From positions 1 through 47,412 of the forward strand of contig MFZX01000026.1 of NCBI GenBank assembly GCA_001788095.1: a DNA stretch of 47,412 nt, in the 5' to 3' direction. The notes below the pieces were generated by a model. The model was not told the origin of the DNA, searched no databases, and worked only from the letters and a program-made list of their open reading frames with translations. The position numbers and the translations under genes are program-made. The stretch is from Candidatus Roizmanbacteria bacterium RIFCSPHIGHO2_12_FULL_37_23. GTDB lineage: Bacteria > Patescibacteriota > Microgenomatia > UBA1406 > HO2-37-13b. This document shows, one piece after another, positions 38,894 through 47,412 of the stretch (its first letter is position 1; each line of letters begins with the position of its first letter).

Positions 38894-38922
38894 TTGACCG
38901 TCCATTCAGTATTTGTTAAACT
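38894..38922 (+). promoter_or_regulatory. Promoter TTGACC-N17-TAAACT, 7 nt before ATG at 38930
   Basis: Motif and spacing. Confidence 0.6.
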
Positions 38923-38929
38923 AGAAAAT

Positions 38930-39496
38930 ATGTCCAATAGCGACGAATTACAGGAAAATACTCGTGGTGCAAGAGAAATTGATTTTGAGGCTCATCTAGC
39001 CACTGAACAAACCGCACATCCGATTCTTGAAACAGTAATAAAGCGAATTCAGACTGAAGTTTTTCGATTACGCTTAGAAAGCGAATCAGCTGATCCAGAA
39101 TCGAGAGCAGACATTTTTGATAGAGTTTTGCAATTAGAAGCTGATCGAGGTTTTCTTGAACAAGTTGCAACACAGTATAGGGGATGGGGACGAATGAATG
39201 ATTTATCACACGCACTTATTTATAAAGGGAAAATTGATGAATTATTAACTAGATATGAAGATCTTGGTACTCTTGCATGGGGATATGAAACTGTCTATTT
39301 ACATGGGCAGTTATCTGCTCCTGAACTTCAAGGAAAAGGTATAGTTACAGAAAAACCTAGTTTTAAAACCAGGCAAGAATTTGATGCAATGAGTCCAACA
39401 CTCCAAAATAAATATGAACCGATGCAAGTTTTACGCTCCATCACTATTCCAGTAAGTACGGATGCTTTGGAACCAGTACTTGATAGAGTTGCTTAA
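38930..39496 (+). CDS. Hypothetical soluble protein
   Basis: ORF start MSNSDELQENTRGAREID; no recognisable domain. Confidence 0.65.
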   Translation: MSNSDELQENTRGAREIDFEAHLATEQTAHPILETVIKRIQTEVFRLRLESESADPESRADIFDRVLQLEADRGFLEQVATQYRGWGRMNDLSHALIYKGKIDELLTRYEDLGTLAWGYETVYLHGQLSAPELQGKGIVTEKPSFKTRQEFDAMSPTLQNKYEPMQVLRSITIPVSTDALEPVLDRVA

Positions 39497-40344
39497 ATGT
39501 GTGAAAGCATTTTCTTTAGATATAGTAGTCCTTCTTCAAATGATTTCATTGTATAAAAATGATTTCCCTTTGATTTTAGAATACTATTTTTTGGACGCAA
39601 TGCTTTATCTTTGTAAAATTCAGAATAGGTTGTTTTTCCAATAAGATCCTTATTAAATCCATAAACTTTGCATATAGTATGGATGATATCGTATCCAGTC
39701 AAACTATCTGCTCCTACAATGTGGAAAATTTTTGGTGAAAAGTTTGAGAAAAGATATTTGACAGCGTAGGCAACATCATCTATAAGGGTGGGTGTAAAAT
39801 ATTGATCTATAATACCCTTAATTTCTTTTCCTTGTTTGAGTCCTGATACAATACTTTCAACGATATCCTTCTTATATGAAACCTTTCCACCATATGGATA
39901 GTCTAGTCGTATTATCATACCCCTACCTTCAACAATTTTTTCACCTTCATATTTAGTTTTTCCATAAAATGAGATTGGATTTCTGGTCGAATCCTCATAA
40001 TACGGTGGGTGTTCCCCATCGAATACGAATCCAGTGGAAATAAATACCATTTTCTTACCTTTTTCTTCAACTGCTTCAAAGATATTCTTTGTTCCGTCAA
40101 CATTTATTTTCCATACTACCTCTTGCTTACTTTCCGCACTATCGACGTCAGTATATGCCGCAAGATGTAAAAAAATATCGAAATTGGTTTCACCGATTAT
40201 CTCATTGACCTTATCTTTATCAGTGATGTCCATTGAGCTCTCAGGAATATTGATGAATTCGAAATCATTTTTGAGAAGAGTGTTGATGCGTGAACCAATA
40301 AGTCCATCAAGTCCAGTTGCAGCGATTATAAGTTTTGGTTTCAT
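39493..40344 (-). CDS. dTDP-4-dehydrorhamnose reductase (RmlD)-like SDR
   Basis: TGLDGLIGSRI, LHLAAYTDVDSAE, YGKTKYEGEKIV. Confidence 0.88.
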   Translation of the reverse strand: MKPKLIIAATGLDGLIGSRINTLLKNDFEFINIPESSMDITDKDKVNEIIGETNFDIFLHLAAYTDVDSAESKQEVVWKINVDGTKNIFEAVEEKGKKMVFISTGFVFDGEHPPYYEDSTRNPISFYGKTKYEGEKIVEGRGMIIRLDYPYGGKVSYKKDIVESIVSGLKQGKEIKGIIDQYFTPTLIDDVAYAVKYLFSNFSPKIFHIVGADSLTGYDIIHTICKVYGFNKDLIGKTTYSEFYKDKALRPKNSILKSKGNHFYTMKSFEEGLLYLKKMLSHI

Positions 40345-40352
40345 GTAGATCC

Positions 40353-40381
40353 TTGACAATTATTATACATTGTAAGACAAT
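40353..40381 (+). promoter_or_regulatory. Promoter TTGACA-N17-GACAAT, 7 nt before ATG at 40389
   Basis: Motif and spacing. Confidence 0.5.
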
Positions 40382-40388
40382 CAATCAT

Positions 40389-40661
40389 ATGACTGATATT
40401 AATCAGATACTTATTGTAGCAGCAATCACAGTTATGACTATTATCTTAGCTATTATTGGTATCCAATTAATTTTTATGCTTAGAGAAGTGCGAAATCTCC
40501 TTAAACGAACGGATGCAATTATGAGTAAAGTAGAAAGTTTTGGGTTAAACATAGAGCATAGTTTCGGAGAAATCACTGGATTTGTTACAGGAATAAAAAA
40601 ACTTTTAGTTGTTGCAGAGCACTTATCTGAGAGAAAAAGGAAAAAAGATGGTAAAAAATAA
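40389..40661 (+). CDS. Hypothetical single-TM protein
   Basis: MTDINQILIVAAITVMTIILAIIGIQLIFMLREV…. Confidence 0.65.
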   Translation: MTDINQILIVAAITVMTIILAIIGIQLIFMLREVRNLLKRTDAIMSKVESFGLNIEHSFGEITGFVTGIKKLLVVAEHLSERKRKKDGKK

Positions 40662-40974
40662 CACACAAGATCAGAATAGTTTTTGGAATGGGTTAATGTT
40701 AGGAAGTATAGTGGGATCGTCCGTATTATATTTTTTCGGAACAAAAAAAGGTCGAGAGAAACTTCGTAATATATTAGACGCAGTTGATGATCTTGATGAT
40801 GTTATATTAGAGGAACTTGATCTAGGAAAAGAAGCGAGCATGAAAAAGAATAAAGATGAACACGAAGAGGTTACATCCAATATACACGCGGTTTTAGATA
40901 AAATTCAATCATCACTTCCTACGCGCAAAGAAATTCAAAAATATTTTGTAAAAGATGGCAAACTTCTTAAATAA
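40648..40974 (+). CDS. YtxH-like small membrane protein
   Basis: NSFWNGLMLGSIVGSSVLYFFGTKKGREKLRN. Confidence 0.65.
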   Translation: MVKNNTQDQNSFWNGLMLGSIVGSSVLYFFGTKKGREKLRNILDAVDDLDDVILEELDLGKEASMKKNKDEHEEVTSNIHAVLDKIQSSLPTRKEIQKYFVKDGKLLK

Positions 40975-40992
40975 TCTTTGGTACAATTTCGC

Positions 40993-41021
40993 TTGACAAG
41001 AAAGGATAGATTTAGTATAGT
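40993..41021 (+). promoter_or_regulatory. rpoBC promoter TTGACA-N17-TATAGT
   Basis: Perfect -35, 5/6 -10, 17 bp spacer. Confidence 0.75.
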
Positions 41022-41068
41022 AACGTCAATCGGAATGGTATTTTTTTCTTAAATTTGAGAGGATATAC

Positions 41069-41083
41069 ATGATAGGCCGTTAG
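41069..41083 (+). other. Candidate leader minicistron ATG-ATA-GGC-CGT-TAG (MIGR*)
   Basis: GAGAGG 6 nt upstream; overlaps hairpin below. Confidence 0.4.
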
Positions 41084-41103
41084 GTCGGCCTATATATTTT
41101 TTT
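41072..41103 (+). terminator. Intrinsic terminator-like hairpin ATAGGCCG-TTAGGT-CGGCCTAT followed by a 7-T run, in the rpoB leader
   Basis: 8-bp stem, T run 41097-41103. Confidence 0.7.
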
Positions 41104-41127
41104 ATACTATTTTCTAAAACACCTCGA

Positions 41128-44100
41128 ATGAAACAAGCTCTTACACGTCGAGTTAATATTGGTAGCACAGATAATTTTGAAGAGCTCGATCTTATCGAAA
41201 TTCAAAAACGTTCTTGGGAGCAGTTTCTTGATAAAGACCTCACTAAAATACTTCATGAATTCTTTCCAATAGAGGACTATACAAAGAAGAGTTATGTTTT
41301 AGAATTGCTTGATGTCTCTTATGGTGAACCACGATTTAGTGAAGAAGAATGCATTGATAAAAAACTGACATATCAATTTCCAGTATATATTAAGGTAAAA
41401 CTTCTAAATAAAAAAAGAGAGAAAGAAAAAATACAAGATGTGTATTTTTTTAATCTTCCCAGAATGACTTCTCGCGGAACATTTGTTATTAATGGAATTG
41501 AGCGCTGTATCATTAGTCAGATCGTTCGAGCACCAGGTGTTTACTTTACTGCAGAAGTAGATAAATCAACAGGAGCAACAGTATACAACGCAGAAGTTAG
41601 ACCATATATTGGTGCTTGGCTAGATTTTACAATCTCTAAACATAATCTTATTGAAGCAAAAATTAATAAACGTAGAAAGTTTCTAGCAACCTCATTACTG
41701 AGGAGCTTAAAGGATTTATCTGACAATGAACTTTTAAGCTTGTTTAAAGACTTAGATAGGGAATTAGTCACCAAGTTTATTGTACCTACTTTAGAAAAAG
41801 ATGGACCAAAAACAAAGGACGAATCGATTCTCGAGATTTATAAAAAACTTAGACCTGGAGAACCTTTAGTTCTTTCAACTGCAAACGAAACTTTCAAAAA
41901 CTTATTTTTCAATCCAAGAAGATATACTCTTTCCGAGATTGGTAGATATAAAATGAACAGAAAGTTTAACGTCGATGTTCCTCTTGAAAAGGACAATCTC
42001 GTGCTTCGACTTGAAGATGTTGTCCAGATTATTTCATATCTCGTTAACTTAACTCAAGAAAAGGGAGGGTTTGATGATATTGATCATCTTGCAAATAGAC
42101 GACTTAGAACCGCAGGAGAGCTTGTTGGTATGTATGGCGTGAGAGTAGGTATGGTTCGAACAGAACGAGATATTAAATCGCGTATGAGTATGACTGTAGC
42201 GGATGGTGATGTTATGCCTTCACAAGTAATAAATAGTAAATCACTTGTTGCAACAACAAATTCATTCTTTAGAACAAGCCAGCTTTCTACGATCGTTGAT
42301 CAAACAAATCCTCTTTCCGAAGCAGATAACTTAAGAAGACTAACAGTTGGTGGGCCAGGAGGCATCCAGAAAGAAAGAGCATCATTCTCAATAAGAGATA
42401 TTTCTTCATCTCAATACGGCAGAATTTGTCCAGTCAGATCTCCTGAAGGACCAAATATTGGTGTAGTGACATATTTAGCTATGTATGCGCGCGTGAATAG
42501 ATTTGGTTTTATTGAAAGTCCTTATCGGAAGGTCGAACCTTATAAAAAAGGAGCCAAGAATACAGTAAGAATTACTGACAAAATTGAATATCTTCAAGCA
42601 GACGATGAGGAAAATCATTACATTACACATTCAGGTATTGATATTGATAATGATGATGTCATTCAGCAAGACAGAGTTGCTGCACGATACAAAGGAGAAA
42701 TAATAGAAATTCCTGCTGAACAGATAGAATTTATTGACATCTCGCCACGCCAGGTGTTTGGTATTGCCGCTGCTCTCATTCCCTTCCTCCAGCATGATGA
42801 TGCAAGCCGTGCATTAATGGGGAGCCATATGTTATGTCAGGCTGTCCCCTTGGTTAATCCTACAGCCCCCTATGTTGGAACTGGTTTAGAAAGTAAAATT
42901 GCAACAGCACTTGGTAGAACGATTTATTCTCCAGAAGATGCTGTCGTAGATTATGTTGATTCAAACAAGCTTATTTTAATAGGTAAATCAAAGAAGAAGT
43001 ATACGTACAATCTCGAACGATTTGTAAAGACGAACAAGGATGTAGTATTTGACCAAAGACCACGGGTTAATCTCGGTCAAAAGGTAAAAAAAGGAGACGT
43101 TATTATAGATGGTCCAGCAACTGAGAATGGCGAACTTGCTGTAGGCCAGAATCTCGTTGTTGCCTATGCCTCATTGGATGGACTTGGATATGAAGATGGT
43201 TTTGTCGTGTCTGAAAGACTTGTCAAACAAGATCTTTTAACATCAAGCGTCATGGAAGAGTTTACCGCAGATGTTGTTGATACGAAGTTGGGTGCAGAAG
43301 AACTTACACGAGATATTCCAAACGTACGTGATGAGATTTTAGCAAATCTTGACAACGATGGTCTTGTAATAGTTGGAGCTGAAGTACAGGCGGGAGATAT
43401 CCTCGTTGGGAAAGTTGCTCCAAAAGGGGAAAAGGAATTAAGCGCAGAGGAGAGACTTCTGAGAGCTATATTTGGAGAGAAAGCAAAAGATGTAAAAGAT
43501 ACGTCGCTTCGTATGCCATATGGCAAAAAGGGTCTTGTTGTCGATGTAAAGGTTATCGATGCAAAAAAAGAACCTAACGAACTCGACCCTGGGATTTTGA
43601 AAAGAATCATCGTTACAATTGGAGAGGTAAGAAAAATTAAGGTTGGTGATAAACTAGCTGGAAGACACGGTAATAAAGGTGTTATCTCTAAGATCTTACC
43701 AGCGCAAGACATGCCTTATTTAGAAGATGGAACCCCTGTTGATATTGTAATATCACCTTTGTCGGTTCTTTCAAGAATGAACCTAGGTCAGTTATATGAA
43801 ACAATGCTAGGTATGGCTGCATATAAACAAAAAACGAAATTCGCTATTCCAGTTTTCGAAAAAATAAGCGAAGAATTTGTTCGCAAGGAATTAGAGAAGG
43901 TTGGTATTAATTTCGATGGAAAAACAATTTTACGTGATGGAAGGACAGGTCAAGCGTACGAAAAACCAGTTCTTGTAGGAATAGGATATATTTTAAAACT
44001 TGTCCATATGATAGAGGATAAGTTCCATGCGCGGTCAACAGGACCTTACTCTCTTGTCACACAACAGCCGCTTGGGGGCAAATCCCAGATGGGTGGTCAG

Positions 44101-44322
44101 AGATTTGGAGAAATGGAGGTTTGGGCCCTTGAGAGCCATAGAATGCCACATGCTCTTCAAGAACTACTCACAGTTAAAAGTGACGATGTACAGGGCAGAA
44201 GAAAGGCATTTGAGGCAATTATAAAAGGCGTAGATATTCCTCAATCAACAATTCCAGAATCGTTTAATGTACTTGTAAAGGAATTAAATGCATTAGGTTT
44301 AGATGTTAAACCAGTCAAATAA
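41128..44322 (+). CDS. rpoB: DNA-directed RNA polymerase subunit beta
   Basis: [40 protein letters not shown]. Confidence 0.98.
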   Translation: MKQALTRRVNIGSTDNFEELDLIEIQKRSWEQFLDKDLTKILHEFFPIEDYTKKSYVLELLDVSYGEPRFSEEECIDKKLTYQFPVYIKVKLLNKKREKEKIQDVYFFNLPRMTSRGTFVINGIERCIISQIVRAPGVYFTAEVDKSTGATVYNAEVRPYIGAWLDFTISKHNLIEAKINKRRKFLATSLLRSLKDLSDNELLSLFKDLDRELVTKFIVPTLEKDGPKTKDESILEIYKKLRPGEPLVLSTANETFKNLFFNPRRYTLSEIGRYKMNRKFNVDVPLEKDNLVLRLEDVVQIISYLVNLTQEKGGFDDIDHLANRRLRTAGELVGMYGVRVGMVRTERDIKSRMSMTVADGDVMPSQVINSKSLVATTNSFFRTSQLSTIVDQTNPLSEADNLRRLTVGGPGGIQKERASFSIRDISSSQYGRICPVRSPEGPNIGVVTYLAMYARVNRFGFIESPYRKVEPYKKGAKNTVRITDKIEYLQADDEENHYITHSGIDIDNDDVIQQDRVAARYKGEIIEIPAEQIEFIDISPRQVFGIAAALIPFLQHDDASRALMGSHMLCQAVPLVNPTAPYVGTGLESKIATALGRTIYSPEDAVVDYVDSNKLILIGKSKKKYTYNLERFVKTNKDVVFDQRPRVNLGQKVKKGDVIIDGPATENGELAVGQNLVVAYASLDGLGYEDGFVVSERLVKQDLLTSSVMEEFTADVVDTKLGAEELTRDIPNVRDEILANLDNDGLVIVGAEVQAGDILVGKVAPKGEKELSAEERLLRAIFGEKAKDVKDTSLRMPYGKKGLVVDVKVIDAKKEPNELDPGILKRIIVTIGEVRKIKVGDKLAGRHGNKGVISKILPAQDMPYLEDGTPVDIVISPLSVLSRMNLGQLYETMLGMAAYKQKTKFAIPVFEKISEEFVRKELEKVGINFDGKTILRDGRTGQAYEKPVLVGIGYILKLVHMIEDKFHARSTGPYSLVTQQPLGGKSQMGGQRFGEMEVWALESHRMPHALQELLTVKSDDVQGRRKAFEAIIKGVDIPQSTIPESFNVLVKELNALGLDVKPVK

Positions 44323-44326
44323 AACA

Positions 44327-47300
44327 ATGAATAATACAAACGAACAAAGAGATTTACAACTGGGTGAATTTTCAGGAATTAAGCTAATGCTCGCGTCTCC
44401 TGAAATAATCGCAGGATGGTCTCATGGTGAAGTATTAAAACCAGAAACTATTAACTATAGAACTTTTAAGCCAGAGAAAGACGGATTATTTGATGAGAGA
44501 ATCTTTGGACCAACAAAAGATTATGAGTGTTATTGTGGAAAATATAAACGAATTCGATATAAAGGTATTGTTTGTGACAGATGCGGTGTTGAGATAACAA
44601 CAAGTGCTGTCAGACGAGAGCGGATGGGTCATATTAAATTGGCGACACCAGTTGCTCACATATGGTATTTTAAAGGTGCTTCATCTCCTCTAAGTATTTT
44701 ACTTAACATCACCGCTAACAATTTAGAAAGAATAATTTACTACGCGCTTTATCTTGTTAAAGACGTAAATGAAGATAAAAGAAAAAGTACGCTTGAAAAA
44801 ATTGAGGAAGTTCGAGAGAAGGAGCTTGAAGAATTGAAAGTATGGCACGATGCGGAAAAAGAGAAAGTTAAAAAAGAAGAGCAAGATGCCCAGCAATCTG
44901 CAAAAGGAAAAGTGAAAAACAAAGAACAGTTAGACTTGACCTTGAACGAAATCGAGTTTAAATTCCGGGAGAAATATACTTCACTAACTAAACAATTTGC
45001 TGATAAGAAAAATGAAAAAGAAACATATTTTGAGAGGATTGGTAAGGTAGTGAAAAATTCAACAAAACTTTCTATTATCGAAGAGGAAGATTATCTTTTC
45101 CTTAAAGAAATTAAAGCGGAAGATTATGCTATCGTAGGAATGGGTTCTGAGGTTTTGCTTGAGGTGCTCGCGAGTCTAGATCTTAAAAATGAATATTTAA
45201 AAGTTACTAAAAAATTAACAAGACAAAAGGGAGACAAACGCACAAAGCTTTTGAAACGAATTCGTCTTATGGAGGCATTTATTAAGTCCGGAATTTCGCC
45301 TCAATGGATGATTCTTGTAGTTCTTCCTGTTATTCCTCCAGATTTACGACCAGTTGTCCAGCTTGCAGGAGGTAAATTTGCGACCTCGGATCTTAACGAT
45401 TTTTATAGAAGAGTGATCAACAGAAATAATCGCCTAAAGCATCTTATTGAACTCGGTGCACCGGAAATAATTTTACGTAATGAAAAAAGAATGCTTCAGG
45501 AAGCAGTAGATTCTCTTATTGATTTGTCAAAATCACGTGGTTCCAAGAGACGAACAATCCGCACACGTGCTTTGAAGTCTTTATCAGATATACTCAAAGG
45601 GAAACAAGGAAGATTCCGACAAAATTTGCTTGGTAAACGTGTAGATTATTCTGGTCGATCAGTCATTATTGTTGGACCAGAGCTGAAACTTAACCAATGC
45701 GGATTACCTAAGGAGATGGCCCTGGAGCTTTTTAAGCCATTTCTTTTACGTGAAATTATTATTAGGGGTTTGGCACAGAACATAAAAAGTGCTAAGAATT
45801 ATTTGGAAACTAAAGATCCGATTATCTATGATATTCTTGAGGAAATTACAAAAGACCACCCCGTGATGCTTAACCGCGCGCCCACGCTTCACAAACTCTC
45901 AATTCTCGGTTTTTATCCAGTATTAACAGATGATTATGCTATCAAGCTTCATCCTGTTGTATGTCAAGGATATAATGCCGATTTTGACGGAGATCAAATG
46001 GGAGTTTATGTACCTTTATCTAAAAAAGCAATTGAAGAAATTGAAGATAGAATGCTACCTGAAAACAACTTTTTGAAACCTTCAGACGGAACTCCTATAC
46101 TTGTACCTAATAAAGAAATGGCTCTTGGATGTTATTATTTAACCACAGTAAATGAAGAATATAAAGATGTAAAGGATGAAGAACTCAAATTTCATGGAAG
46201 TGAAAATGAAGCTTTACTGGCGTATGCCCTAACCACTCTTAAATTAAGACAACCAATATTGGTAAGAATAAATGAAAAGGTGATTCGTACAACAATTGGT
46301 CGAATCCTTTTAAATCAACAACTTCCTGAAGAACTTCAATATATTAATGAATCAGTCAAAGCAGCTGATCTTAAAGGGCTTGTCGTTCAAGCAACTCAAA
46401 TATTTAAAGATGATGAAAAGAAAGTAGCTGACCTTATTGACCGTTTGAAAGAGCTTGGTTTCTGGGGAGCAACAATTGCAGGCGGTGTTTCTGTTTCTGT
46501 ATTTGATTGCTCAATTGTCAAAGAGAAAAATTTACTTATTATTGAGGCTGAAAAGAAAGTTCGAGATATTGAACAAAATTATTACAAAGGTCTTATAACT
46601 GATGAAGAAAAGAAAAGAATGTCCAATAATATTTGGATTGATACAACAGAACAAATAGCAAATAAAACATGGGACTTAATCGAAGAAGAAAATCCCGTCA
46701 AAATCATCATTAAATCTGGGGGAGCAAGAGCCTCAAGAGAACAACTGAAACAGCTCTCTGCGATGAAAGGATTAGTCATTGACCCTCTTGGTAAAATCAT
46801 TGAAGTTCCAACAAAATCAAATTATCGAGAGGGATTATCTATTTTTGAATACATCATTAATGCTCGCGGTGCAAGAAAAGGTCTTATAGACTCAGCTCTA
46901 AAAACAGCAGATGCCGGATATCTTACAAGACGTCTCGTTGATGTATCTCACGACGTGATTGTGAGGGAAGACGATTGTAAAAGCCCGGAGGGATTACTTA
47001 TTGAGAAAGAAGGAGAACGTGGGGAGAAGTTCCTTGAGAGAATCAGAGGAAGACATCTATCTAAACCTCTTCATAACAAAAATAAGAAACTCCTGTTTAA
47101 GAGAAATGAACTTATTACGGATGCAGTTCTTAAAGAAATAACCACAAATGGGATTGATAAGGTTTGGGTGAGGTCCCCTCTTCAATGTCAGACTGAATAC
47201 GGTGTATGTTTAAAATGTTATGGTATTGATTGGTCAACAAACAAGATGGTGGAGATTGGAACTCCTGTTGGAGTTCTTGCTGCTCAATCGATTGGTGAAC

Positions 47301-47412
47301 CTGGTACTCAATTAACCATGCGTGTGAGACACTTTGGAGGAATTGTTATAGCTGACGTAACTCAGGGTCTTCCTCGTGTTGAAGAATTATTTGAGGTAAG
47401 AACACCTAAAGT
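44327..47412 (+). CDS. rpoC: DNA-directed RNA polymerase subunit beta' (partial, runs off window)
   Basis: Zn ribbon [25 protein letters not shown]; catalytic NADFDGDQM (about 45974-46000); open to window end. Confidence 0.97.
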   Translation, partial: MNNTNEQRDLQLGEFSGIKLMLASPEIIAGWSHGEVLKPETINYRTFKPEKDGLFDERIFGPTKDYECYCGKYKRIRYKGIVCDRCGVEITTSAVRRERMGHIKLATPVAHIWYFKGASSPLSILLNITANNLERIIYYALYLVKDVNEDKRKSTLEKIEEVREKELEELKVWHDAEKEKVKKEEQDAQQSAKGKVKNKEQLDLTLNEIEFKFREKYTSLTKQFADKKNEKETYFERIGKVVKNSTKLSIIEEEDYLFLKEIKAEDYAIVGMGSEVLLEVLASLDLKNEYLKVTKKLTRQKGDKRTKLLKRIRLMEAFIKSGISPQWMILVVLPVIPPDLRPVVQLAGGKFATSDLNDFYRRVINRNNRLKHLIELGAPEIILRNEKRMLQEAVDSLIDLSKSRGSKRRTIRTRALKSLSDILKGKQGRFRQNLLGKRVDYSGRSVIIVGPELKLNQCGLPKEMALELFKPFLLREIIIRGLAQNIKSAKNYLETKDPIIYDILEEITKDHPVMLNRAPTLHKLSILGFYPVLTDDYAIKLHPVVCQGYNADFDGDQMGVYVPLSKKAIEEIEDRMLPENNFLKPSDGTPILVPNKEMALGCYYLTTVNEEYKDVKDEELKFHGSENEALLAYALTTLKLRQPILVRINEKVIRTTIGRILLNQQLPEELQYINESVKAADLKGLVVQATQIFKDDEKKVADLIDRLKELGFWGATIAGGVSVSVFDCSIVKEKNLLIIEAEKKVRDIEQNYYKGLITDEEKKRMSNNIWIDTTEQIANKTWDLIEEENPVKIIIKSGGARASREQLKQLSAMKGLVIDPLGKIIEVPTKSNYREGLSIFEYIINARGARKGLIDSALKTADAGYLTRRLVDVSHDVIVREDDCKSPEGLLIEKEGERGEKFLERIRGRHLSKPLHNKNKKLLFKRNELITDAVLKEITTNGIDKVWVRSPLQCQTEYGVCLKCYGIDWSTNKMVEIGTPVGVLAAQSIGEPGTQLTMRVRHFGGIVIADVTQGLPRVEELFEVRTPK

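Noticed and set aside
43164-43712. 182-aa minus-strand ORF inside rpoB
   Set aside because: Shadow ORF; composition (Ser/Thr/Pro-rich) mirrors rpoB antisense and the plus frame is unequivocal RpoB.

Overview
This 47.4 kb window looks like a chromosomal segment of a Candidate Phyla Radiation (Patescibacteria, Microgenomates-like) bacterium. That assignment is inferred from low GC, very compact gene packing, short RpoB and gene content; no phylogeny was run. The left end (about 0.3-9 kb) carries housekeeping and repair genes: polyprenyl synthase, a clusterless MutY-like glycosylase, DinB, two NUDIX proteins, PurA, a stand-alone riboflavin kinase, a PCHRV-containing MGMT-like protein, and transporters. 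A tRNA cluster (Gly, Phe, Ile-UAU, Arg plus split tRNA debris) follows at 9.06-9.54 kb, then uppP, and a MacB/HlyD-type ABC export operon. From about 14.5 to 40.3 kb there is a large surface-glycan locus: eight polytopic GT-C/PMT-like or related membrane proteins, six GT2 and one of the two GT4 enzymes, a Wzx-like flippase, a GT2-GtrA fusion, UDP-glucose dehydrogenase, a UDP-glucuronate decarboxylase-like epimerase and an RmlD-like reductase. The right end carries rpoB and the 5' part of rpoC. The observations I consider most worth follow-up are: (1) about a dozen genes with a -10 box 6-7 nt before the start codon, predicting leaderless mRNAs, including a divergent pair whose ATGs overlap in a single CATG; (2) a candidate leader-peptide/terminator attenuator (MIGR*) ahead of rpoB; (3) small palindromic elements inserted in frame inside two protein genes; (4) a 38-nt repeat fused in both copies to the T-loop/acceptor 3' end of tRNA genes, with a disrupted tRNA whose two halves flank an intact tRNA-Arg. 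No CRISPR array, IS transposase, prophage or rRNA was found.
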